17,265 nt of DNA from Planctomycetota bacterium (GTDB lineage: Bacteria; Planctomycetota; Phycisphaerae; Phycisphaerales; SM1A02), in NCBI GenBank assembly GCA_009926815.1, contig RFOC01000017.1:1-17265 (forward strand), written 5' to 3'. The notes beneath the pieces were generated by a model. It was not told the DNA's origin, made no database searches, and saw nothing but the letters and a program-made list of their open reading frames with translations. Shown here in pieces: positions 7,863-14,595 of this stretch (its first letter is position 1; the number at the start of each line of letters is the position of its first letter). The position numbers were made by a program, and so were the translations under genes.

Positions 7863-8523
7863 CGGTTCCCTCCTCCTCTTCCTCGTCCGGGGGCGTGTTC
7901 TCGCGCACCTCGCCATCCGAGAAGAGCGCGTTCCGAGGCTGCCGCGTGCCGGGGTGGCGATCCTGCGAGTCGACCACCACCGCGTACTTGGATGCTCGCA
8001 CCGTGCCGCCCTTGGCGCCCTGAGGCGCCTTCTCCACACCCTCGTAGAAGGTGCGGAGCATGCGTCCCTCCAGCTCGTTCCGCATGCGGGTGCGAGCCTT
8101 GTCGGAGATGTCGCGCTCGCTCAGCACCGTGCGGGCCACCTGCACCTGCACCTCGGGCGTGTAGCGAAGCAGGCCGGGCACGTACAGGTAGCTGGTGCCG
8201 GTCTCGCGGCTCTCCGGATCGAAGTCGGCGGGGCAGAGCCAGATCTCGCTCGCGGGATCGAGGAAGCCCTTCAGCAGCTGGGGCAGGCCGCCCTCGGGAC
8301 CCTGCTCCCCGACCGCGGGCAGCATGTTGCAGATGGGCACCAGCCCGCCGATCGAGTCCGAGTAGCTCCGAAGCGGAATGAAGATCTGCCGCAGGTTGCT
8401 CATGCACCCGCTGTTGCGGCTCTCGGCGCGGATCATGCTCAGCGCAGGCGCCGTCAGGCCGACCAGCAGGCCGATGATGCCGATGACCACGAGGAGCTCG
8501 ACGATGGTGAAGCCGCGTCGCAC
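7855..8523 (-). CDS. Prepilin-like protein with type IV pilin / type II secretion N-terminus
   Basis: 222-residue protein with a class III signal: MRRG then FTIVELLVVIGIIGLLVGL. Prepilin peptidase would cut after Gly4 and methylate Phe5; the conserved Glu is at mature position 5. The hydrophobic helix would anchor it in the inner membrane or pack into a pseudopilus. The remaining region contains Cys residues (CMSNLRQI, ICNML, WLCPADF) and, near the end, NALFSDGEVR, which resembles the DG motif near the end of planctomycete DUF1559-type prepilins. It ends in an acidic run of Asp and five Glu. The start is GTG 8523, placed 6 nt after TACCAT. No pilus or secretion machinery genes are nearby, so this is probably one of many scattered planctomycete pseudopilins. 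Function unknown beyond that. Confidence 0.88.
   Translation of the reverse strand: MRRGFTIVELLVVIGIIGLLVGLTAPALSMIRAESRNSGCMSNLRQIFIPLRSYSDSIGGLVPICNMLPAVGEQGPEGGLPQLLKGFLDPASEIWLCPADFDPESRETGTSYLYVPGLLRYTPEVQVQVARTVLSERDISDKARTRMRNELEGRMLRTFYEGVEKAPQGAKGGTVRASKYAVVVDSQDRHPGTRQPRNALFSDGEVRENTPPDEEEEEGTDG
7868..7874 (-). promoter_or_regulatory. Ribosome binding site of the membrane-anchored gene
   Basis: AGGAGGG lies 5 nt before the ATG at 7862. It is inside the 3' end of the prepilin gene, where the same bases encode part of that protein's poly-Glu tail. It decides the start of the downstream gene. Confidence 0.75.
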
Positions 8524-8529
8524 GGGACC

Positions 8530-8535
8530 ATGGTA
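8530..8535 (-). promoter_or_regulatory. -10 element of the prepilin gene, leaderless
   Basis: TACCAT (8535-8530) ends 6 nt before the GTG start at 8523 and lies just past the ftsY stop codon. No Shine-Dalgarno and no convincing -35 are seen. It suggests the prepilin gene is transcribed separately from ribH-nusB-ftsY. Confidence 0.5.
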
Positions 8536-8551
8536 GGTGCACCGCCCCGGT

Positions 8552-9484
8552 TCACCCAGCCGCGATCTCGCCCTCGAAGAGCGCTTCGACGAAGGCCTCG
8601 GGATCGAAGGGCTGGACGTCCTCGGGGGTCTCCCCCACGCCCACCAGCTTCACCGGAACGCCCACGGCCTCGCGAATGGCCACCACGGAGCCACCGCGAG
8701 CCGTGCCATCGAGCTTGGCCAGGAAGAGTCCGGTGACCTGCGCGGTGTCCTTGAAGATGCGGGCCTGCGCGATGGCGCTCTGGCCCGTGGTCGCGTCGAG
8801 GACCAGCAGCGTCTCGTGCGGACCGCCGGGGATCCGCTTGGCGATCACGGCGCGGATCTTTCCCAGTTCGCGCATGAGGCCCTCCTGCGTGTGCAGGCGT
8901 CCCGCCGTGTCCACCAGCAGCGTGTCCACGCCGCGCGCCACGGCGGCCGTGGCCGCGTCGAAGGCCACGCTGGCGGGATCCGCGCCGGGCGAGCCCTTCA
9001 CGATGTCCACGCCCAGGCGATCCGCCCAGATGGAGAGCTGCGCCACGGCGCCGGCCCGGAACGTGTCCGCCGCCGCCAGGAGCACCGAACGCCCCTCGTC
9101 GCGCAGCGCCTTGGCGATCTTCGCCACGCTGGTCGTCTTGCCCGAACCGTTCACGCCGACCACCAGCACCACGGTGGGACCCGATGGCGCCTTCGCCAGC
9201 GCCAGGTCCCCGCCGCGCAGCCTCGCCTTGAGCCGGGACTTGAGGAGGTCGATCGCCTGCGCGCCCTGGGTGACTCGGCCGGCGCGGAATTCCCCGCGGA
9301 CCTCCTCGACCAGGTCGCGCGCCACGGTCACGCCCACATCCGCGGACACCAGCGCCGTCTCCAGCCGATCGATGAGGGCCTCGTCCAGGTCGCGACCCAT
9401 GAGCAGGGACCGCACGCCGCCACCCAGCGCCTGCGCGCTCCGCTGCACCCCTCGCTTCAGGGCCTCGAGCGCCTTGCGGAACAT
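8552..9484 (-). CDS. ftsY: Signal recognition particle receptor FtsY
   Basis: SRP-type GTPase that docks ribosome-nascent-chain complexes at the inner membrane. 310 residues: an N domain (about 1-95) followed by the NG GTPase core. Motifs are GVNGSGKTT (110-118), DTFRAGA (140-146), DTAGR (192-196) and LDGTARGG (258-265), with the C-terminal GVGETPEDVQPFDPEAFV typical of FtsY. The motif usually written TKLDGTAKGG reads AKLDGTARGG. The long acidic A domain of enterobacterial FtsY is absent; a short basic N-terminal helix (MFRKALEALKRGVQR) probably does the membrane contact. ATG 9484 overlaps the nusB stop by one base (TGATG), showing translational coupling. The frame stays open far upstream, but that part lies in nusB and ribH and is not coding. 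Confidence 0.96.
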   Translation of the reverse strand: MFRKALEALKRGVQRSAQALGGGVRSLLMGRDLDEALIDRLETALVSADVGVTVARDLVEEVRGEFRAGRVTQGAQAIDLLKSRLKARLRGGDLALAKAPSGPTVVLVVGVNGSGKTTSVAKIAKALRDEGRSVLLAAADTFRAGAVAQLSIWADRLGVDIVKGSPGADPASVAFDAATAAVARGVDTLLVDTAGRLHTQEGLMRELGKIRAVIAKRIPGGPHETLLVLDATTGQSAIAQARIFKDTAQVTGLFLAKLDGTARGGSVVAIREAVGVPVKLVGVGETPEDVQPFDPEAFVEALFEGEIAAG

Positions 9485-9897
9485 CAGGCCGTCCCGCCGC
9501 GGCTCTTCCACCAGCGGTCCAGCACGGCATTGACGAACGCAGGGCTGCGCTCGCCGCCGAACTCCCTCGCCAGTTCCACCGCCTGGTCGATGGCCAGCGC
9601 GTGCGGCACGCCGGCGTGGCTCATCTCGTAGAAGGCCAGCCGGAGCACGTTGCGATCGACGACGGGCTGCCGATGCACCGGCCAGTCGCTGACCAGCTCG
9701 GCGAGCGAGCGGTCGGCCTCGTCGCGGAACTCCCACGCCATGGCGGCCAGCGCGCGACCCTGCTCGATCGCGCGGCCATCCGCCGGGGTCTCGGACTCGT
9801 CCGCGAAGTGACCGGCGAGCGAGGCCTCGGAACCGCCCTGGTCCAGTTCGTACATGGCCTGCAGCGCGCAGCGACGCATCTCGATGCCCTGCTTCAA
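9484..9897 (-). CDS. nusB: Transcription antitermination factor NusB
   Basis: Small helical RNA-binding protein that, with NusE (S10), binds boxA and supports antitermination of rRNA operons. At 137 residues the length is normal. The signatures are MRRCALQAMYELD near the start, VVDRNVLRLAFYEM in the middle and the C-terminal AIDQAVELAREFG and FVNAVLDRWW. The reading frame starts at TTG 9897, whose bases overlap the ribH stop as TTGA (4-nt overlap); an ATG at 9879 (MRRCAL) is an alternative that would remove six residues. The overlap with ribH and with ftsY (1 nt) shows a coupled operon. A ribH-nusB pairing is common across bacteria, which supports both calls. Confidence 0.95.
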   Translation of the reverse strand: MKQGIEMRRCALQAMYELDQGGSEASLAGHFADESETPADGRAIEQGRALAAMAWEFRDEADRSLAELVSDWPVHRQPVVDRNVLRLAFYEMSHAGVPHALAIDQAVELAREFGGERSPAFVNAVLDRWWKSRGGTA

Positions 9898-10379
9898 CGG
9901 CCACCGTCCTTCCGCATGTCGCGCAGGGCCAACGCCGAACGGAGAGCCGCCCGCATGGCGAACGCGCCCGCATCGCCCTTCTCGCCGCCGGCGCGCTGCC
10001 GCGCCTGCTTGAGCGTCTCGACCGTGAGGATCCCCACCGCCACCGGCACGCGGCGCGTGGCGGCCATCTGGGCCAGCGTGCCGAAGACGGCATCCACGAT
10101 GTGCCGATCATGGCGGGTCTCGCCACGGACCACGCAGCCCAGCGTCACCACCGCATCCGCCCCCTGCTCGATGGCTTCGGCCACGGGCGCCGGCAGGTCG
10201 TACACGCCGTCCACCACCACCACGCGAAGATCCTCCGAGGCTCCACCCGCCTGCCCGAACGCGGCACGGGCACCGGCCAGCAGCCGATCATGGATCTCGC
10301 GGTGATAGTCGCTCGCGACGATGGCCACGCGCAGGCCTGCGGCGCGAGTCTCGGCGGAAGGTTCATCGGCGCGGCGCAT
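9894..10379 (-). CDS. ribH: 6,7-dimethyl-8-ribityllumazine synthase
   Basis: Penultimate step of riboflavin synthesis: condenses 5-amino-6-ribitylamino-uracil with 3,4-dihydroxy-2-butanone 4-phosphate. 161 residues, with TLGCVVRGETRH ending in the catalytic His at about 90, and GILTVETLKQARQRAG near the C-terminus followed by GGEKGDAGAFAM. Members of the family often assemble as pentamers or 60-mers. Two substrate-pocket segments are unusual: the place of the common aromatic 'RFN' reads SDYHREI, and the segment usually like PGAFELP reads DGVYDLP. ATG 10379 is chosen because it follows the ribH promoter by 8 nt and gives a normal length; the frame continues open upstream over the divergent UbiA gene, which is not coding on this strand. 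First gene of ribH-nusB-ftsY. Confidence 0.95.
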   Translation of the reverse strand: MRRADEPSAETRAAGLRVAIVASDYHREIHDRLLAGARAAFGQAGGASEDLRVVVVDGVYDLPAPVAEAIEQGADAVVTLGCVVRGETRHDRHIVDAVFGTLAQMAATRRVPVAVGILTVETLKQARQRAGGEKGDAGAFAMRAALRSALALRDMRKDGGR

Positions 10380-10387
10380 GAAGGGGG

Positions 10388-10417
10388 ATGGTAGGAAGCG
10401 GCGGACCGTTCCTGCAA
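10388..10417 (-). promoter_or_regulatory. Promoter of ribH-nusB-ftsY, near-leaderless
   Basis: TTGCAG (10417-10412) is followed after 18 nt by TACCAT (10393-10388), which ends 8 nt before the ribH ATG. The spacing equals that of the folC promoter. It is divergent from the UbiA promoter in a short shared intergenic region. I see no FMN-riboswitch-like sequence, and there is no room for one. Confidence 0.6.
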
Positions 10418-10423
10418 AGGCCC

Positions 10424-10429
10424 TAGCAT
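10424..10429 (+). promoter_or_regulatory. -10 element of the UbiA-family gene, leaderless
   Basis: TAGCAT ends 7 nt before the ATG at 10437. An upstream in-frame ATG at 10428 overlaps the hexamer itself, so under this promoter it would not be transcribed; this favours ATG 10437. A GAGG occurs only 3 nt before ATG 10437, too close for a normal Shine-Dalgarno. Confidence 0.5.
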
Positions 10430-10436
10430 GAGGCCG

Positions 10437-11405
10437 ATGCGGGCCCTGTTGCTCAAGGCGCTCTCGGTGCTGCAGCTGGTCCGGCTTCCCCTGGCGCTCG
10501 CCGTGGGAAGCGACCTCTGGCTGGCCTCGCTGCTGGCCCGCTGGAGCGCGCAGGCGGCGGACCGACCCGTGGCGACGCTGGATCTCTGGCTCGCCCTGCT
10601 GCTGGCCGGACTGGTGGGCGGCGGCATGCTGGGTTTCGCCGCGGGCATGAATGACCTGCTGGACCAGCGACGCGACCAGGCCACCAATCCGGGAAGACCC
10701 CTGCCCGCCGGCCGCATGCGCACCTCGCATGCCACGCTCATCACCTTCGGCTCGCTCGTGACGGCGCTGCTGGCGGCCGCGGTCTTCGGCGACGACTCGC
10801 TCCGAGTCGCGCTGCTGGCCGCGGCGGGCCTGGTGGCCTGGAACCTGATCGGGCGGCATCTGCCGGCGCTGGGCATCCCCATGATGGGACTGGCGCACGC
10901 CGGCGCCATGTTCATCCCCTGGCCGGGACAACCCTTCACCATGCCGGCAGCGCTGCTGCTGGCGCAGGCCACGCTGACCGGGACGCTGGCCCACCGCCGC
11001 CTGGGCAAGCGTCCGCCACTGGACACGCAGGGCACCACGCTGCTCGGCCTGCTGTCGCTGGCATGCGTGGCGGGACTGCTCTGGCTGCAGTGGCGCCGTG
11101 GCGCAGAGCCGTGGCCGCCACCGGATCGGCCGTGGCTCGCCCTGCTGCCGCTGCTGGCCCTGGGCTGGTTCGCATGGCTGCTTCGGGCCGCGGCGAGGGC
11201 TCCGGCGCGCGAGGATGCCGCCCTGCTCCTGCATCGCGCACTGGTCGCCTCGCCGCCGGCCACCGCCGCCGCCTGGTGCGCGTCGCTGGATCATCCGGTG
11301 GCTGCCGCCGCCTTCGCGGGCACCGCCGTCGCCTGCTGGGTGCTCGCCTCGCTGGCTCGCGAGGTGCACGCCATGCTGGCCGCCCCACCGGCCTGGCGCG
11401 GCTGA
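10437..11405 (+). CDS. UbiA-family membrane prenyltransferase, substrate unknown
   Basis: Polytopic inner-membrane protein of 322 residues with about eight or nine hydrophobic segments. The first Asp-rich motif of the UbiA superfamily is clear: NDLLDQRRDQATNPGRPLPAGR, with Asn72, Asp73, Asp76 and Asp80, which bind prenyl diphosphate through Mg2+. The second Asp-rich motif, expected in the loop near residues 185-198, is degraded to HRRLGKRPPLDT with a single Asp. The family attaches isoprenoid chains to aromatic or other acceptors (quinones, haem O, chlorophyll, lipids); which one cannot be told here, and no quinone or haem gene is adjacent. It is divergent from ribH and 28 nt upstream of lptD. 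ATG 10437 is chosen over 10428 because of the -10 position. It may have lost activity or use a different acceptor. Confidence 0.82.
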   Translation: MRALLLKALSVLQLVRLPLALAVGSDLWLASLLARWSAQAADRPVATLDLWLALLLAGLVGGGMLGFAAGMNDLLDQRRDQATNPGRPLPAGRMRTSHATLITFGSLVTALLAAAVFGDDSLRVALLAAAGLVAWNLIGRHLPALGIPMMGLAHAGAMFIPWPGQPFTMPAALLLAQATLTGTLAHRRLGKRPPLDTQGTTLLGLLSLACVAGLLWLQWRRGAEPWPPPDRPWLALLPLLALGWFAWLLRAAARAPAREDAALLLHRALVASPPATAAAWCASLDHPVAAAAFAGTAVACWVLASLAREVHAMLAAPPAWRG

Positions 11406-11421
11406 GGCCGGGCGCCGCCGG

Positions 11422-11427
11422 TAGCAT
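11422..11427 (+). promoter_or_regulatory. -10 element of lptD, leaderless GTG
   Basis: TAGCAT ends exactly 6 nt before the GTG at 11434, inside the 28-nt gap after the UbiA gene. The hexamer is identical to that of the UbiA gene. No clear -35 or Shine-Dalgarno is seen. It supports the GTG start and independent transcription of lptD. Confidence 0.5.
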
Positions 11428-11433
11428 GCCCGC

Positions 11434-14400
11434 GTGCTTCGCCGACTGCTGCCGCTGACCCTGCCGGTGCTGCTGGCAGCGGGCTCACCGGACCTCGCTC
11501 CCCCACCGAGCCAGGCGGGTCTGCGCGACGCCCCGATCAACGGTGATCGCCTGAGCGGCTTCGTCCTGCCCATCGTGCCCGTGAAGGGCGACCTCTCCAT
11601 CCGAGCCACGCGCGCCTTCCGGTGGAAGGTGGATGACACCCAGCGGCTCGCGATCGACGGCGATGTCCGCATGACGATCGGGGGCTACAGCTTCGGCGCG
11701 GCCAGCGCGGTGGTCTGGATCAACCGCATCCCCTCCTCCGAGGGCGTCATCACCCAGATGGCCGCGTGGTTCCCCGAGGTCACCGAACCCACGCGCGGCG
11801 CCGGTCTGGGCGTGGAAGGCCGCAACGTGCTGGTCACGGCATCCTTCCGAGGACAGGTGAAGCTGGCCACGCCGGTGGTGGAGGACCGCTCGCCCGGCAC
11901 CGCGGTGACCGGTCCGGCCGACGCCCGTCTTGCCGAGCATCTCCGCTCGATCGCCGCGGGTCCCGCCTCGCTGCGGGTGCAGCCCCAGGTCGATCGCCCC
12001 GTGCCGCCGAAGGAGCCGGACCTGCAGGTGCAGCAGGCTTCCGCCGCCCCCGCTCCATCCACGCCGGCGCCCTCCGGCGGCCCCGCCGCGGTGCCGCTTC
12101 CCGCCTCGGGCACCCCGGCGTTCCGCAAGGGCGATGTCGTGACCTTCGCCGGACGCGAGACCCATCTCGACGAGAAGCAGGATGTCGTCACCGTGACCGG
12201 CGGTGCGCAGGTGGACATCATGGCTCGCGATCCCGCGCTCAAGTCGGGCGAGATGCGCCTGGCCGCGGAGCGGGCCGTCATCTTCCTCAGGCCGGGCTCG
12301 GCCCGGAGCATCCGCGAGGGTGCCGGACAGCTCGATGCGGGACTGGTGGAGGGCGTGTACCTCGAGGGCGACGTCACCGCCACGGACGGCGCCTACGCCA
12401 TGCGGGGCGGACAGGTCTACTACGACGTGACCACCGGCCGCGCCGCCGCGCTGCAGGCGGTGCTGCGCACCTCCATGCGGAGCGGCATCCCCGTGATCGC
12501 CCGCGCCGCGGAAGTCCGGCAGGTGGCGAAGGACCAGTTCGAGGCGCGCGACGCCAGCGTCTCGCTCAGCGAGTTCCACCGGCCGCACCTCTCCGTGGGC
12601 GCGAGCCGCGTGACCATCTCCAAGGGCCCCGCGGACGATTCCACCACCACGCTCGAGGCCTCGCACATCACCATGCGCGCGGGCAGCGTGCCCTTCTTCT
12701 ACTGGCCCTACCTTCGCGGCGACGCGGATCGGCCCCTGCTGCCGCAGGTGCAGGTGGGCTTCAACGAGTACCTGGGCGTCACCGTGGGCACCCGATGGGA
12801 CCTCTGGCAGCTGGTGGGCTGGAAGCCCCCGTTCGACATGGGTGCCGAACTCGGGAACGACATCTATTCCAAGAACGGCATCGGCCTGGGCCTCCGCCTC
12901 ACCGGTGCGCCAGGCGACCTGAACCTGTACGGTTTCTACGACTTCCAGAACACGGAGCAGAGCTCCTCCGGCGTGGAGTACGTCTCGCCGATCGAATGGC
13001 GCGGCCTGATCGATGGCGGGACCACGGTGGCCCTGGACCGCAACTCGCTGCTGCAGGGGCAGCTGGCCTGGACCAGCGATGGCGCCTTCGTGAGCACGTT
13101 CAAGCCCAACGACTTCATGAATCGCCGCGAGTACGAGACCAGCGGCTTCCTGAAGCTGCAGTCCAACCACACGGCCTTCGACACGCTGGTGAAGTACGAC
13201 CTGGACCGATACGTGATCAACAGCTGGATGCTGGCCAGCCGGCCCTACAGCGTGGCGAAGTACCCGGAGGCCACCTACCGGCGCTACGGGGATTCGCTCT
13301 TCGACGACAGCTTCACCTGGACCCAGGAGTACTCGGCCAACGGCATGTCCATGCAGCTGGAGCGCGGCACGCCCAATGGCTCGGACCCCCTGGCGGCCCA
13401 GAACAACGCCTTTGCCACCGGTCTCAACGCCAACTCGAGCATCAGCAACCTGTACACCACGCAAGGCTACAACGAGGAGACCTATGTCCGCGGCTACACG
13501 CGGCATGAGCTGGCGGCGCCGCTGGACTGGGACGTGGTGAAGGTGACGCCCTTCGCCTCCGGTTCGCTGATCGGCTACATGCTCAACGACTTCCAGAACT
13601 ACCGGACGGCCACGGTGGGGCCGGGCGGACCGGGCGGCGTGGCTCGCGGCATCTTCGGCGGCGGCGCCCGGGCGAGCGCCGAGTTCAGCCAGGAATTCGG
13701 CCAGATCCAGAGCTCCACGCTCGACCTGAACCGGCTGCGCTGGGTGCTGCAGCCCAATGCGGTGCTCTGGGGCGGCTACGACACCGGCGACAATGGGCAG
13801 TACCCCATCTTCGACCAGGACGTCGAGGGCCAGACCGGCGCCGCCGTGGCCCAGGTGGGGCTCACGCAGCGCTGGCAGACCTATCGGGGCGGTCCGGGCA
13901 ACTGGCGCAGCGTGGACTGGATCATGCTCGACTTCGGCGCCGTGGTGAACAACGATGACGCGAACTTCCAGCGACCCGGCACGGCCACGGGGCTCGGCAG
14001 CGTCGCGTACTACCAGAGCCCCACCCCGCAGTTCTTCGCCTGGCGACCCGAGCTCTCCCAGTGGGGCAACCACGCCTACGCGCGATCCACCTGGGCGCTC
14101 TCCAGCACGCTCACGGCCTACGGCAGCACCACCCTGCTCTTCGAGGACCGCAACACCGCGCAGAACCCCGGCCAGGACAACTTCGCGCGAGGCTCGGTCG
14201 GGCTGAACCTGCAGCACTCGCCGGACGTGGCCTTCTTCTGCGAGTACCGGATGATCAACAACTTCTACGACAGCGCGATCTACCCCAACGACGAGCTGCT
14301 GCAGCCCGGCGTGACCTACCAGATCGGCAAGCTCTACTCGCTCTCGGCCAGCCCGCAGATCGATCTCGGCCAGGGGGACATCCGGGCCATGAGCGCCTCG

Positions 14401-14592
14401 CTGGTGCGCACCTTCCCCGACTTCAACCTGGGTGCCAACATCGGGTACAGCGTGATCACGGACCAGTACTCCTTCGGCCTGCAGTTCTCCATTCCCGCCG
14501 CCGGAGGCCGGAGCCTGGGCACGGGCACGCTCAATGCGGAGCAGCAGGGCGCCATGGGTGGCCCCTGGTCGGGCATCGACAACGCCTTCTGA
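11434..14592 (+). CDS. lptD: LptD-like outer-membrane protein with fused OstA/LptA modules
   Basis: 1052-residue outer-membrane protein. A Sec signal peptide is likely (MLRRLLPLTLPVLLAAGS). Residues about 55-145 form a first OstA-like beta module, followed by a Pro/Ala-rich linker (about 180-228). OstA-like repeats then occur at about 230-290 (FAGRETHLDEKQDVVTVTGG) and 306-400 (VYLEGDVTATDGAYAMRGG). The LptD barrel entrance signature SVPFFYWPYLRGD is at about 418-430, and the remaining region of some 600 residues alternates like a large beta-barrel, ending near DQYSFGLQFSIP. In LptD, the barrel and N-terminal domain receive LPS from LptA and insert it into the outer leaflet. Only one Cys is visible, so the disulfides of enterobacterial LptD are absent. 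The start is GTG 11434. It is convergent with ruvB. The family call is good; LPS as the substrate is inference. Confidence 0.85.
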   Translation: MLRRLLPLTLPVLLAAGSPDLAPPPSQAGLRDAPINGDRLSGFVLPIVPVKGDLSIRATRAFRWKVDDTQRLAIDGDVRMTIGGYSFGAASAVVWINRIPSSEGVITQMAAWFPEVTEPTRGAGLGVEGRNVLVTASFRGQVKLATPVVEDRSPGTAVTGPADARLAEHLRSIAAGPASLRVQPQVDRPVPPKEPDLQVQQASAAPAPSTPAPSGGPAAVPLPASGTPAFRKGDVVTFAGRETHLDEKQDVVTVTGGAQVDIMARDPALKSGEMRLAAERAVIFLRPGSARSIREGAGQLDAGLVEGVYLEGDVTATDGAYAMRGGQVYYDVTTGRAAALQAVLRTSMRSGIPVIARAAEVRQVAKDQFEARDASVSLSEFHRPHLSVGASRVTISKGPADDSTTTLEASHITMRAGSVPFFYWPYLRGDADRPLLPQVQVGFNEYLGVTVGTRWDLWQLVGWKPPFDMGAELGNDIYSKNGIGLGLRLTGAPGDLNLYGFYDFQNTEQSSSGVEYVSPIEWRGLIDGGTTVALDRNSLLQGQLAWTSDGAFVSTFKPNDFMNRREYETSGFLKLQSNHTAFDTLVKYDLDRYVINSWMLASRPYSVAKYPEATYRRYGDSLFDDSFTWTQEYSANGMSMQLERGTPNGSDPLAAQNNAFATGLNANSSISNLYTTQGYNEETYVRGYTRHELAAPLDWDVVKVTPFASGSLIGYMLNDFQNYRTATVGPGGPGGVARGIFGGGARASAEFSQEFGQIQSSTLDLNRLRWVLQPNAVLWGGYDTGDNGQYPIFDQDVEGQTGAAVAQVGLTQRWQTYRGGPGNWRSVDWIMLDFGAVVNNDDANFQRPGTATGLGSVAYYQSPTPQFFAWRPELSQWGNHAYARSTWALSSTLTAYGSTTLLFEDRNTAQNPGQDNFARGSVGLNLQHSPDVAFFCEYRMINNFYDSAIYPNDELLQPGVTYQIGKLYSLSASPQIDLGQGDIRAMSASLVRTFPDFNLGANIGYSVITDQYSFGLQFSIPAAGGRSLGTGTLNAEQQGAMGGPWSGIDNAF

Positions 14593-14595
14593 GCC

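Noticed and set aside
9485..10126. N-terminal extension of the ftsY frame
   Set aside because: It overlaps all of nusB and part of ribH in another frame; FtsY similarity begins at MFRKALEALK.
10380..10436. A possible FMN riboswitch ahead of ribH
   Set aside because: Only 57 nt separate ribH and the UbiA gene, the promoter sits 8 nt before ribH, and no FMN-aptamer-like conserved segments are seen.
10380..11672. N-terminal extension of the ribH frame over the UbiA gene
   Set aside because: Low-complexity Arg/Gly/Gln-rich translation antisense to UbiA; the ribH promoter and normal length place the start at 10379.
11485..14217. A 910-codon open frame on the minus strand, antisense to lptD
   Set aside because: Same artefact: His/Arg/Gly/Val-rich, no signal peptide or domain, opposite a gene with OstA and LptD features.
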